From NCBI GenBank assembly GCA_947625095.1, contig CANQMX010000001.1, forward strand, positions 147,161 through 211,160: DNA of 64,000 nucleotides, given 5' to 3'. Under the pieces are notes generated by a model. That model saw nothing but the letters and a program-made list of their open reading frames with translations, had not been told where the DNA came from and ran no database searches. The position numbers and the translations under genes were made by a program. Positions 51,747-59,941 of this stretch are shown in pieces. The stretch comes from an uncultured Clostridia bacterium (GTDB lineage: Bacteria; Bacillota; Clostridia; Christensenellales; Borkfalkiaceae). Each line of letters opens with the position of its first letter. Within the stretch, counting starts at the first letter, position 1.

Positions 51747-52445
51747 TTACAGACAAAATCCGCCGTCCACGCCGAGCACCTGCCCCGTGATGTAGCGCGC
51801 GGAGAGCAGGAAGCACACGGCGGAGGCGACCTCCTCCGGCGTGCCGTACCGCCCGAGCGGGATCTCCCCTTCGAGCGCAAGTTTCTCCTCCGAAGAGAGA
51901 TGCGCGTTCATCTTGGTGTCTATCACGCCGGGGCTTACGCAGTTCACGCAGATGCCCGCGGGCGCAAGTTCCTTTGCGACGGCCTTGGTGAAGGCGATGA
52001 CCGCCCCCTTGGAGGCGGAGTACACGCTCTCGCAGCTTCCGCCGTGCTCTCCCCAGACGGAGGCGATGTTCACGATCGCGCCGCCCATATCGAGCATCAA
52101 TTTCACCGCGTGCTTTACGCAGAAAAACGCCCCGCGCATATTGGTGTCCATGATGCGCGCATAGTCCTCCGCCGTCGTGTCCTGCACCTGTTTATATAGG
52201 TCGATCCCCGCGTTGTTCACAAGGGCGTCGAGGGAAGAAAACCGCTCGAAGAGCGCCTCCACAGCCCTCTCGTCGCGCACGTCGGCGCGCACGAATTCGG
52301 CGGCGGGCACACACTCCATCGCCCGCGCCGCGCTCTCCTCATCTGCGGAATAGGTCGCCGTAACAAGGTAACCCTCCGCCACCAATTTTTTTACGATGGC
52401 AAGCCCGATGCCCCTCGTGCCGCCCGTCACAAGCGCCCGTCTCAT
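51747..52445 (-). CDS. Short-chain dehydrogenase/reductase, FabG-like
   Basis: 232 aa. Rossmann motif ALVTGGTRGIGLAIV (TGxxxGIG), NNAG in LDALVNNAGIDLY, catalytic Ser in NIASVWGEHGG and YxxxK in VYSASKGAVIAFT. The C-terminal ITGQVLGVDGGF is typical of 3-oxoacyl-ACP reductases. It overlaps aroK by ATGA as last gene of the shikimate operon, so a role next to that pathway is possible, but FabG-like proteins are too generic to say more. Confidence 0.9.
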   Translation of the reverse strand: MRRALVTGGTRGIGLAIVKKLVAEGYLVTATYSADEESAARAMECVPAAEFVRADVRDERAVEALFERFSSLDALVNNAGIDLYKQVQDTTAEDYARIMDTNMRGAFFCVKHAVKLMLDMGGAIVNIASVWGEHGGSCESVYSASKGAVIAFTKAVAKELAPAGICVNCVSPGVIDTKMNAHLSSEEKLALEGEIPLGRYGTPEEVASAVCFLLSARYITGQVLGVDGGFCL

Positions 52446-52948
52446 ATGCTCTCCGCAAGCCGCACGATCTCGCGCGCGGTCTCCTCAATGGTGCGCCCGT
52501 CGGTATCCACGATGTAGTCGGCGACAAGTTCGTAGACGGGCGTGCGCTCGCGGAGAAGCTCTTCCAGCCGCTCCGCCGTCTTGCCCGTGTCCTTCAAGAG
52601 GGGGCGCGTCTCATCGGCGCGCACGCGCGTCAAAAGCGTCTCGAAGGAGGCGCGCAAAAAGAAGATCTTTCCGTTCCGCTTCAAAAGTTCGTTATTCTCG
52701 GGCTTCAACACGAGGCCGCCCCCCGTGGAGATGACAAGCTCGTCCGCTTTTGCCAGCTCCGTCACGAGTTCGGCTTCGAGGGCGCGAAACCTCCCCTCGC
52801 CGTAGTATTCGAAGATGTCCGAAATCTTCCCGTATCTGTTCTCGATGAGGATATCGGTATCCACCCATTTTCTGCGGGTAAGTTCGGCGACCCGCACGCC
52901 GACGGTGGACTTCCCCACCCCCATCATGCCGCAAAGTACGATGTTCAT
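52442..52948 (-). CDS. aroK: Shikimate kinase
   Basis: 168 aa from the ATG at 52948, which overlaps the aroQ stop by ATGA. It phosphorylates shikimate at O3. Walker A is GMMGVGKSTVG, the shikimate-binding Asp and Arg are in VDTDILIE and FRALEAELV, the Gly-rich STGGGLVL follows, and the lid shows RVRADETRPLL. Length is normal. Confidence 0.96.
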   Translation of the reverse strand: MNIVLCGMMGVGKSTVGVRVAELTRRKWVDTDILIENRYGKISDIFEYYGEGRFRALEAELVTELAKADELVISTGGGLVLKPENNELLKRNGKIFFLRASFETLLTRVRADETRPLLKDTGKTAERLEELLRERTPVYELVADYIVDTDGRTIEETAREIVRLAESI

Positions 52949-53367
52949 AGTAAGAAACTCTCCATGGCAAGGATGTAACTGTTTTTGCCGAAGCCCAAAA
53001 TTTCGCCGCGGCACACGCCCGTGAGCACGGAATTTTTGCGGAACTCCTCCCGCGCCTGCACGTTGGACATATGCACCTCCACCACGGGCACTCTCACGGC
53101 GGCTATGGCGTCGCGCAGGGCGATGGAATAGTGGGTATACGCGCCCGCGTTGAGGATGATCCCGTCAAATATGCCGTCCGCGTTCTGAATGGCGGCACAG
53201 AGTTCGCCCTCGATGTTGCTCTGGTAGAACTCCACCCCGCACCCGCGCGCGGCGGCAAACGCCGCGATCTCCCTGTTGATGCCCGCCAGCGTCTCCGCGC
53301 CGTACACCGCAGGTTCGCGCCTACCCGTCATATTGAGATTGACCCCGTTCACAACGAGAAATTTCAT
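52945..53367 (-). CDS. aroQ: 3-Dehydroquinate dehydratase, type II
   Basis: 140 aa. It dehydrates 3-dehydroquinate to 3-dehydroshikimate. VNGVNLNMTGRREPAVYG contains the catalytic Arg/Tyr loop, FYQSNIEGELCAAIQ and LNAGAYTHYSIALRDAI contain the substrate-binding Asn and the active-site His region, and VEVHMSNVQAREEFR is the third signature. It overlaps aroE and aroK by ATGA. Confidence 0.96.
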   Translation of the reverse strand: MKFLVVNGVNLNMTGRREPAVYGAETLAGINREIAAFAAARGCGVEFYQSNIEGELCAAIQNADGIFDGIILNAGAYTHYSIALRDAIAAVRVPVVEVHMSNVQAREEFRKNSVLTGVCRGEILGFGKNSYILAMESFLL

Positions 53368-54197
53368 CTTGTTTCCCTCCCGTATTCATTCCAAAACGCC
53401 TTTGCCTCCGCGGCGGAGGGCGTCCTCCCCACAAAGATGCAATCGGCGAGATATGCCTGGTAAAAGAGCATCGCCGCACCGTTCACCGTCTTTTTGCCGA
53501 AAGACGCGGCGATGCGCAAAAATTCCGACTGCGCGGGCACATAGATGAGGTCGACCGCCGCCCCGCAGAGGGACAAAAGTTGCTCCCCCACAGGCTCCGC
53601 CCCGCGCGAAACAAAGTTGCAGGCGGGCGTTCTGCCCACGCTGTCGTGCATCCCCACGCCCGTGCAGTTGACGATGACGTCGAACGGCAAGACGGGGATC
53701 TCTGTCAGGGGGGTGAACCCGCCGAACGCGCCGTACACTTCGAACAATCTGTCCTCGTCGCGCTCGTATGCGGAGACTTCCGCCCCCGCCTCGCACAGTT
53801 TTTTGATGCAGCTCCTGCCCGCGCCGCCCGCGCCGAGCACCAAGACGCGCCTGCCTTCCAGCGCAATGCCCTCGTTTTCGAGCATCGTCAAAAACCCGTA
53901 GCCGTCGGTGTTGTACCCCTTCCGCGTGCGGGTGACTACGGTATTCACCGCGCCGAACCGCCGCGCCTCGCCGTCCAGCTCCCGCAAGAAGGGGATGATC
54001 GACCCCTTGAAGGGGATGGTCACGTTGAACGCGTCGTAGCGCGCAAACAGTTCCTCCGCCCGCGCCGAAAACTCCTGCGGGGGGATGGAGACCTTCTCGT
54101 AACTGCACCCCTTCCCCATTTTTTTGAGGAGAAAGTCATGGATGGCGGGGCTATCCGACCCCGATACGTCCTTTCCGATGACGGCAAGTTTCAACAT
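53364..54197 (-). CDS. aroE: Shikimate dehydrogenase
   Basis: 277 aa. It reduces 3-dehydroshikimate with NADPH. The shikimate site shows SGSDSPAIHDF, NVTIPFKGSIIPFL (catalytic Lys) and YNTDGYGFLTML (catalytic Asp). The NADP domain begins with VLVLGAGGAGRSCIKKL. VNCTGVGMHD and VNGAAMLFYQAYL complete the family pattern. It overlaps aroB by 7 nt. Confidence 0.95.
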   Translation of the reverse strand: MLKLAVIGKDVSGSDSPAIHDFLLKKMGKGCSYEKVSIPPQEFSARAEELFARYDAFNVTIPFKGSIIPFLRELDGEARRFGAVNTVVTRTRKGYNTDGYGFLTMLENEGIALEGRRVLVLGAGGAGRSCIKKLCEAGAEVSAYERDEDRLFEVYGAFGGFTPLTEIPVLPFDVIVNCTGVGMHDSVGRTPACNFVSRGAEPVGEQLLSLCGAAVDLIYVPAQSEFLRIAASFGKKTVNGAAMLFYQAYLADCIFVGRTPSAAEAKAFWNEYGRETR

Positions 54198-55246
54198 AAT
54201 TCCCTCCGCACACGGGCAAGTTCCCTTTCGTATTCCGCAAACGGCAGTTCGAGCATGGCGTATTCCCCCCTTCTCACGGGTACTGTCATCACCACTCTGC
54301 CCGCCGCAGTGTTCTTTTTATCGAGAAGGGCGGCGTTCGCCCCCGCGGCAACGTCGAACGAGGCGGGGTCGCACGAAAGGGCACGGCGGCAGAGCGCTTC
54401 GAGCCGCCCCAAGTATTCCCCGTCGCAGTCGAGGTGCGTCCGCGCCATGCGCGCTTCGTAGAGGACGCCCACCAGCACGCACTCCCCGTGCGAGAGGTTC
54501 GCGCCCGCAAGTTCCAAGGCGTGCCCCGTCGTGTGCCCCAAGTTGAGGCACTTTCTCAACCCCGTCTCGTGCGGGTCGCGCCGCACGACGGAGAGTTTAT
54601 AGGCGATATTCTCGGGCACGATCCCGGCGAGAAATTTCAAATCAAACAGATCTTCCTGCGCCGCGAGGCGGTCGAAGATCTCCCCGTCGAACGCGCCGTG
54701 CTTCACAATTTCCCCCAGCCCGCACCGTATCTCCCGCGGCGGCAGGGTGCGCAAAAACGCGGGGTCGACCAAAACGAGTTCGGGCTGGTGGAACGCCCCC
54801 ACGAGGTTTTTGACCCCGCAGAAGTCGACGGCGGTCTTGCCGCCCACCGAACTATCCACCTGCGCGAGGAGGGTCGTCGGCATCTGAATACAGGCGATGC
54901 CGCGCATATACAGGCTCGCGGCGAGGCCGCCGATATCCCCCACAACGCCGCCGCCCAGCGCCACCAGAACGGAGTTGCGTTTCAGCCCCGCCTCGGCCAT
55001 TTTTTGCAATAGATCGAACAGCGTCTGCGGGTTTTTGAAATTTTCCCCCGCCCGCATGGCATACACGGGCACATCGGGCAGCGCGCGCCTTATCGCCCGC
55101 CCGTAGAGGCGCAAAACGTTCTCATCGGTGAACACAATGGCGCTGCGCCCACCGACCGCCTCCTTCAACTGAGAGAGCGCCCGCGCGCGGCACACAATGC
55201 GGCACTTCTCCGCGCTCCCCTTCGCCGTCACGGAAAACGTCCTCAT
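54191..55246 (-). CDS. aroB: 3-Dehydroquinate synthase
   Basis: 351 aa. An NAD- and metal-dependent enzyme converting DAHP to dehydroquinate. NAD-binding LVALGGGVVGDIGGLAAS, PTTLLAQVDSSVGGKTAVD and GLGEIVKHGAF are diagnostic; NLGHTTGHALE and LSHGECV carry metal-binding His residues. Full length. It overlaps aroC by ATGA. Confidence 0.96.
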   Translation of the reverse strand: MRTFSVTAKGSAEKCRIVCRARALSQLKEAVGGRSAIVFTDENVLRLYGRAIRRALPDVPVYAMRAGENFKNPQTLFDLLQKMAEAGLKRNSVLVALGGGVVGDIGGLAASLYMRGIACIQMPTTLLAQVDSSVGGKTAVDFCGVKNLVGAFHQPELVLVDPAFLRTLPPREIRCGLGEIVKHGAFDGEIFDRLAAQEDLFDLKFLAGIVPENIAYKLSVVRRDPHETGLRKCLNLGHTTGHALELAGANLSHGECVLVGVLYEARMARTHLDCDGEYLGRLEALCRRALSCDPASFDVAAGANAALLDKKNTAAGRVVMTVPVRRGEYAMLELPFAEYERELARVRRELC

Positions 55247-56373
55247 TTCAGTTCTCCGTAGCGCTTTATCACATCTTCCATATTGTCCCCGCCCAGCCGT
55301 TCACAGCAGACGGCGGCAAGTTCACAGCACAGCGCGGCCTCCAGAACGACCTCACAGGCGTAGATCGCGCACACGTCGCTCCGCTCTGCCGCGGCGCGCG
55401 CCCCGCGCGCGGTCTCCATGTCGACGGTCGCAAGCCCCTTCATGAGGGTGGGGATGGGTTTCATCGCGGCGCGCAAAACAACCTCCTCGCCGTTGGACAT
55501 TCCGCCCTCGATCCCCCCCGCGCGGTTAGTCTTGCGGAAAATTTCCGTCCCGTCCGTAAAGATCTCGTCGTGCACTTCGCTCCCGCAGCGGCGGGCGGCG
55601 TCGAAGCCAAGCCCCACCTCTACGCCCTTGATCGCCTGCACGCTCATGAGCGCCGCGGCGAGCCGCGCGTCCAGCTTCTCGCGGTAGGTCATGGGACTGC
55701 CGAAGCCCGCCTTTAATCCCTTCACACGCAGTTCCACCGTGCCGCCCAGCGTATCGCCCGCCTTTTTCGCCCCGTCGATGAGCGTGCACGCGCGCGCCTC
55801 CAAACTTTTATCCATCATGCCGAGCACGGGGGAGCGCCCCGCCTCGATCGTTTCAAAGTCATATTCCGCGCCGTCGAGGCACTCGCCCACGCCGCGCACA
55901 TAGCCCGTCACGGATACGCCGAGCGCCGCAAGGTACTGCCTACAAATTTCCCCCGCCGCCACGCGCACGGCGGTCTCGCGGGCGGAGGCGCGCTCCAACA
56001 CATTCCTCGCGTCCGTGCCCCCGAACTTTTTAAGCCCCGCAAAATCGGCGTGCCCCGGGCGCACCGCAGTCAGCCGCCGCGCCGAAGTATCGCATCCCTC
56101 GGGCGCCATATACGCCCGCCACGCCTCATAGTCCCTATTCCACACGGCGATCGCCACGGGCGAGCCGAGCGTCACGCCGTCCCGCACGCCCGATAAAATT
56201 TCAACGCGGTCGCTCTCTATCTTCTGCCGCGCGCCCCTGCCGTAGCCCGACTGCCGCGTCGCGAGCCGCGCGTCTATCTCGTCTGAATTCAGTTTCAACC
56301 CCGCGGGAAGCCCCTCGAGAATGGCAAACAGCCCCTTCCCGTGCGATTCTCCCGCCGTCGTCAAACGTATCAT
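55243..56373 (-). CDS. aroC: Chorismate synthase
   Basis: 376 aa behind AAAGGAGAAAAA. An FMN-dependent last step to chorismate. Signatures are LTTAGESHGKGLFAILEGLPAG, RQSGYGRGARQKIESD, RPGHADFAGLKKF, ARNVLERASARETA (FMN site) and GGIEGGMSNGEEVVLRAA. It is the second gene of the operon and overlaps the patatin-like gene by ATGA. AroA (EPSP synthase), which makes its substrate, is not in the window. Confidence 0.97.
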   Translation of the reverse strand: MIRLTTAGESHGKGLFAILEGLPAGLKLNSDEIDARLATRQSGYGRGARQKIESDRVEILSGVRDGVTLGSPVAIAVWNRDYEAWRAYMAPEGCDTSARRLTAVRPGHADFAGLKKFGGTDARNVLERASARETAVRVAAGEICRQYLAALGVSVTGYVRGVGECLDGAEYDFETIEAGRSPVLGMMDKSLEARACTLIDGAKKAGDTLGGTVELRVKGLKAGFGSPMTYREKLDARLAAALMSVQAIKGVEVGLGFDAARRCGSEVHDEIFTDGTEIFRKTNRAGGIEGGMSNGEEVVLRAAMKPIPTLMKGLATVDMETARGARAAAERSDVCAIYACEVVLEAALCCELAAVCCERLGGDNMEDVIKRYGELK

Positions 56374-57215
56374 TTTTTCTCCTTTGCTTTTTTCCCCTTC
56401 CCGAGCGCGCGGATGGCGGAGATCTGCTCCTTTGCCGCGCGGTAGCCAATCTCGAACATCGCCTCCATCTCGGTGCGCCCCACGTCGGTGGCGCGGAAGG
56501 CGGAAAGGTCGGGTGTTATCATAATATCCGCGGCGTCGTAGCCCCGCGTCTTGCAGTCCTTATTGTATTTTACGGGCACAAGCGCACCCATCGCCGAACC
56601 GACCATGCGCGAGATCACCCCTCTCTCCTCCTCGGGGCGGGCGAACGCGCCAAGGTCGATGCCCACCACAAAGTCCGCGCCGAGATCGCGCGCGACGTCG
56701 GCGGGGATGGCGTCGGAAAACGCCCCGTCGTACAATTTTCTGCCCCCCACTTCCACGCCGCGGAAGAAGGGCGGAATGGCGGCGGAGGCCGTCAGCGCGC
56801 GGGTGATCTTTCCCTCTTTCAGCACCACGCGCTCATTGGTCTCGCCGTCCGTGGCGGTCGCCGCAAAGGGCTTGGGCAGGGCTTCGATGTCCCCGTCGAG
56901 GTACGCGCTCAAAAAGTTCTCGGCAAATTCCAGATCGGCAAACGGGCGCAGGTTGCGGGCGAACTCCTTTCTGTTGAGGCTCTCCACAATGCCCTCCATG
57001 TCGGCGGAGGAGTACCCCTTCGCATACAGCGCCCCCACGATCGCGCCGATGGAGGCGCCCGCCGCCACGTCAAAGACGATGCCCTCCTCCTCGAACGCTT
57101 TGAGCGCGCCGAGGTGGGCAGTCCCCTTTGCTCCCCCGCTGCCCAGCGCAATGCCGAGGCGCGGTGCAGGCTTTTTGCGGGAAAATGCGGTTTTCAAACG
57201 GGCGAAAAGTCCCAT
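56370..57215 (-). CDS. Patatin-like phospholipase (RssA type)
   Basis: 281 aa from the ATG at 57215; a TTG at 57227 is less likely. A Ser-Asp dyad lipid hydrolase: the oxyanion loop is GIALGSGGAKGTAHLGAL, the nucleophile is in GASIGAIVGALYAKG (GxSxG), and the Asp is in KLYDGAFSDAIP (DGA). No signal peptide, so it should be cytoplasmic or membrane-associated. It heads the shikimate operon and is coupled by ATGA to aroC; a metabolic link is not obvious. Confidence 0.9.
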   Translation of the reverse strand: MGLFARLKTAFSRKKPAPRLGIALGSGGAKGTAHLGALKAFEEEGIVFDVAAGASIGAIVGALYAKGYSSADMEGIVESLNRKEFARNLRPFADLEFAENFLSAYLDGDIEALPKPFAATATDGETNERVVLKEGKITRALTASAAIPPFFRGVEVGGRKLYDGAFSDAIPADVARDLGADFVVGIDLGAFARPEEERGVISRMVGSAMGALVPVKYNKDCKTRGYDAADIMITPDLSAFRATDVGRTEMEAMFEIGYRAAKEQISAIRALGKGKKAKEKK

Positions 57216-57238
57216 ATCGCCTCCCAAGCAACGTAATT

Positions 57239-57267
57239 ATTGTACTCTATTTTTTGACAAATGTAAA
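57239..57267 (-). promoter_or_regulatory. Sigma-A promoter of the patatin-shikimate operon
   Basis: TTTACA (57262-57267), a 17-nt spacer and TACAAT (57239-57244), about 25 nt before the ATG at 57215. Confidence 0.8.
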
Positions 57268-57294
57268 CGGTTTGCGCAAATTTTCCGCAAACCG
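57268..57294 (-). terminator. Possible terminator of the metallo-hydrolase gene
   Basis: CGGTTTGCG / CGCAAACCG, a 9-bp stem about 50 nt past the stop at 57346. It abuts the -35 box of the next promoter, and the following minus-strand tract (TTTACATTTG) is moderately U-rich. Confidence 0.5.
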
Positions 57295-57345
57295 ATGATT
57301 TTAAGCGAATTTTTGTATCCGAAACCGCCCCGCGCCGCCCGCAAT

Positions 57346-58179
57346 TCACACTTCAAGCGTCATTCCGTCGTAGGCGGCAACAAAGCCGTATTCCTTTTCG
57401 GCTCTTGCAACAAGTTCGGGCGACGGCGTGGAATTGTGCGAAAAGTGGGTGATGACGCGCTTCGTGCTCCCATCCGCCAGCCCCATCTTTTCCAGCCGCC
57501 CCATCACCTCGGCGCAGTCGTCAAGCCCCATGTGCCGCGCCCCCGCGCCGTGCGCCTCGTACAAAAAGGTACAGTCGAGGGTGACAAGCGCAAGTTTTCC
57601 GCCCACGCGCCCCAAATAGGCGTAGTCCTCCTCGGGCAGCAACCCCGTATCGCATAGGTGCAGGGCGCGCACCCCCTCCCTTTCGAGGAGAAAGACGAGC
57701 GGCTCTTGGGAGGTATGCCTCGCCGCCAGCGTATGCACCCGCCAGCCGCCGAACGAGAGTTCCTCAAACGCGCCCACGGGGTGCAGGCCGATGTTCTGCC
57801 GCACGTCCAAACGCATCTCGCGGCGGGTGGCCTCCTCAAAGACGGCGCACACCTCCCCATTCGCGAAGATGTCCAGCCTCTCCTCCGTCAGATCGCGGGC
57901 GTACTTGTAGCCGCGCAGAATAAAATCGGCGGCGTTGAAGTGATCCATGTGCGAGTGCGTGACGAGCAGGTATCGGATGGCGGAAAGGTCTGCACCGAGA
58001 ACAGAAGCATGGTAAAACGCATCGGGCGGAAAGTCCACGGAAAGGTCGTCATAGAGCACTTGCGCGCGGGAACGGATCTCCCGCCCGCCGCGCAGTTTGA
58101 CCCCGCGGCAGTATTCGCACCCGCAGAAGAGGGCGGGAACGCCCTCCGCCGCGCCCGTTCCCAAATAGGTCACCCGCAT
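57346..58179 (-). CDS. MBL-fold metallo-hydrolase (PhnP-like)
   Basis: 277 aa. The N-terminal MRVTYLGTGAAEGVPALFCGCEYC resembles PhnP-type phosphodiesterases. The metal motif is VTHSHMDHFNAADF (HxHxDH), further ligands are ARHTSQ, LHLCDTGLL and ITHFSHNSTP. PhnP acts on cyclic phosphates, but no phosphonate genes are here, so the substrate is open. A 180-nt purine-rich stretch (mRNA sense) separates it from dtd. Confidence 0.88.
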   Translation of the reverse strand: MRVTYLGTGAAEGVPALFCGCEYCRGVKLRGGREIRSRAQVLYDDLSVDFPPDAFYHASVLGADLSAIRYLLVTHSHMDHFNAADFILRGYKYARDLTEERLDIFANGEVCAVFEEATRREMRLDVRQNIGLHPVGAFEELSFGGWRVHTLAARHTSQEPLVFLLEREGVRALHLCDTGLLPEEDYAYLGRVGGKLALVTLDCTFLYEAHGAGARHMGLDDCAEVMGRLEKMGLADGSTKRVITHFSHNSTPSPELVARAEKEYGFVAAYDGMTLEV

Positions 58180-58359
58180 ATTTTCACCCCCTCAAATTTC
58201 CCGTCTTCCGCCTCAAATTCCTTCATTTACTCTTATCGCTCTCGAACCTCTTATCTCTCTATTTCAAATCTCTTTATCTTCATCTCTCATCTCTCTCAAC
58301 TCTTTTTATCTTAACTCTCTTACCCATCTTATCTCTTATATCTTCCTATCGTATCTCTC
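58180..58359 (-). repeat. Degenerate pyrimidine tract (purine-rich in mRNA) between dtd and the metallo-hydrolase
   Basis: Nearly the whole interval is made of variations on ATCTCTTA / CTCTCTT on the plus strand, so the mRNA would be a GAGAUAAGA-like purine run of about 150 nt. The period is irregular (7-9 nt) and no reading frame is kept. Confidence 0.75.
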
Positions 58360-58797
58360 TCAGATCTCATAAATGATTGTCACAGGCCCGTCGTTTTGCT
58401 GTTCGATACGCATATCCGCGCCGAACACGCCGTATTTTACGGGCACGCCGCACATTTCGAGGTAACGCCCCGCCGCCTCATAAAGGGGTCGGGCGACCTC
58501 GGGGCGCGCCGCCTCGGTGAAGGAGGGTCGGTTGCCCCTGCCGCAGTCGCCGTAGAGGGTAAACTGCGAGACGAAGAGCACCTCTCCCGCGACGTCCTTG
58601 ACGGAGAGGTTCATCTTTCCCGCGCCGTCCTCGAAGATGCGGAGGGCGGCGAGTTTTTCGGCGCATTTTTCGGCGTGCCGTTCGTTGTCGCCCGCGCGCA
58701 CCCCAAAATAAACGACAAGCCCGCGTCCGATTTCGGAAACGAGCTCACCGTCCACCACGAGCCGCGCGCCGAGCACTCTCTGCGCAACAAATTTCAT
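58360..58797 (-). CDS. dtd: D-aminoacyl-tRNA deacylase
   Basis: 145 aa. It removes D-amino acids from mischarged tRNAs. The signatures SQFTLYGDCGRGNRPSF (about 78-94) and the cis-Pro motif NDGPVTIIYE are intact. No clear ribosome-binding site precedes the ATG at 58797; AATAAT lies 5 nt upstream, but no -35 box fits. Confidence 0.96.
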   Translation of the reverse strand: MKFVAQRVLGARLVVDGELVSEIGRGLVVYFGVRAGDNERHAEKCAEKLAALRIFEDGAGKMNLSVKDVAGEVLFVSQFTLYGDCGRGNRPSFTEAARPEVARPLYEAAGRYLEMCGVPVKYGVFGADMRIEQQNDGPVTIIYEI

Positions 58798-59057
58798 ACC
58801 CGATTATTCCTATCCCTTTGGGTTGGTCTCTATCCCCTTCCTCTCAGGGTCGGTTTCCAATCCCCTTCCCCTCTTCTGCGTCATTCTGCCTCCTCGCGCG
58901 TCATTCTGCCCCGCCCGCACCATTTTCGACCAAGGGCGGCACAAGGAGCGTAGCGACGAAGTAGGGAGCAGAAGAATCCCGAACGACGAAGTCCGTCCCG
59001 CAAGGCCTACCCTCCCTCGGAGGGGAGGCTCTGCCGTAGGCGGTGGTGGGGAGGCAT

Positions 59058-59097
59058 CCTCATACCGAGGTTTCGCAGAAGCTGAGCGTATCTTATC
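59058..59097 (+). repeat. Hairpin cassette, degenerate copy
   Basis: CCTCATACCGA and GAGCGTATCTTATCC flanks are kept, but the insert GGTTTCGCAGAAGCT no longer forms a long stem. Confidence 0.6.
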
Positions 59098-59238
59098 CCC
59101 TTCCCTCAGGGTCGGTTTCCTATCCCCTTCCCCTCAGGGAATCCTTCCTATTCTTGCCCCCTCCTCGGGAGGGGGGTAGGGGGTGGGCGCTGTAAATAAT
59201 GTGCCTTAGGCGGAATTGACTTCCGCCGTGGGCGACCC

Positions 59239-59272
59239 AATTTGCCGCACTCTTGCGGCTTAATGTCTTTGA
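59239..59272 (-). repeat. Structured motif downstream of efp, second copy
   Basis: Minus strand GACATTAAGCCGCAAG-AG-TGCGGCAAATTGGG, matching 18087-18123 except mainly in the loop. A second hairpin GGCGGAA/TTCCGCC follows directly. Confidence 0.6.
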
Positions 59273-59361
59273 GAACGAACTATTCGCGGGCGAACCGTTG
59301 AGAGATGCTCAAATTCAGTCCTCGCAAAAAATATTTTTCGCAGAAAAAGATTTTTTGCGAA

Positions 59362-59925
59362 TTACACCCGCGACATATACTCCCCTGTTCTCGTATCGAT
59401 GCGGATGGTATCGCCCTCGTTGACGAACATGGGCACTTGGAACACGGCGCCCGTCTCCACCTTGGCGGCCTTGGTGACGTTGGTGGCGGTATTGCCCTTC
59501 ACGCCGGGTTCTGCCTCGACGACTTTGAGTTCGACAAAGTTTTCAGGCTCGACGGAGAAGGCATTTCCGTACAAAAACCGCACGGTTACCGTATCGTTCT
59601 CGCGGATATAGCGGAGGGCGTCCTCCACCTGCGAGCGGTTGAGGGGGGTCAGGTTGAACTCTTCGTCCATGAAGTAGTAGAACTCGCCGTCGTTGTACGA
59701 ATAGGTCATCTTGCGGGTCTCCACCTGCGCCGTCTCGAGTTTGGTGGAGGGGTTAAAGGTCTCGTCGGAAAGGACCTGCCCCGTCACCACGTTTTTGAGG
59801 GTGGTGCGGACGAACGCCGCGCCCTTGCCGGGTTTGACGTGCTGGAACTCGGTGACGGTATAAACGCCGCTCTTGTACTCAAACGTCGTGCCCTTTCTGA
59901 TGTCGCCTGCCATGATCTGTGCCAT
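59362..59925 (-). CDS. efp: Translation elongation factor P
   Basis: 187 aa behind AAAGGAGAATACC. It relieves ribosome stalling at proline runs. The three-domain architecture is complete: the tip loop [17 protein letters not shown] carries Lys34, and the C-terminal [17 protein letters not shown] is the family end. No EpmA/EpmB or YmfI modification enzyme is nearby. It lies 16 nt after the M24 peptidase gene, a common pairing in Bacillota. Confidence 0.97.
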   Translation of the reverse strand: MAQIMAGDIRKGTTFEYKSGVYTVTEFQHVKPGKGAAFVRTTLKNVVTGQVLSDETFNPSTKLETAQVETRKMTYSYNDGEFYYFMDEEFNLTPLNRSQVEDALRYIRENDTVTVRFLYGNAFSVEPENFVELKVVEAEPGVKGNTATNVTKAAKVETGAVFQVPMFVNEGDTIRIDTRTGEYMSRV

Positions 59926-59941
59926 TGGTATTCTCCTTTAT

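Larger units (their letters stand above)
58798..59361. other. 560-bp stretch without a gene between dtd and efp
   Basis: It contains a CATTCTG...AGAATC repeat pair (about 58878-58980) of a kind widespread in bacterial intergenic DNA, a GGGGAGGCTCTGCCGTAGGC module (about 59022), a degenerate hairpin cassette (59058-59097) and the structured motif at 59239-59272. No protein-like frame was found. Confidence 0.7.
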
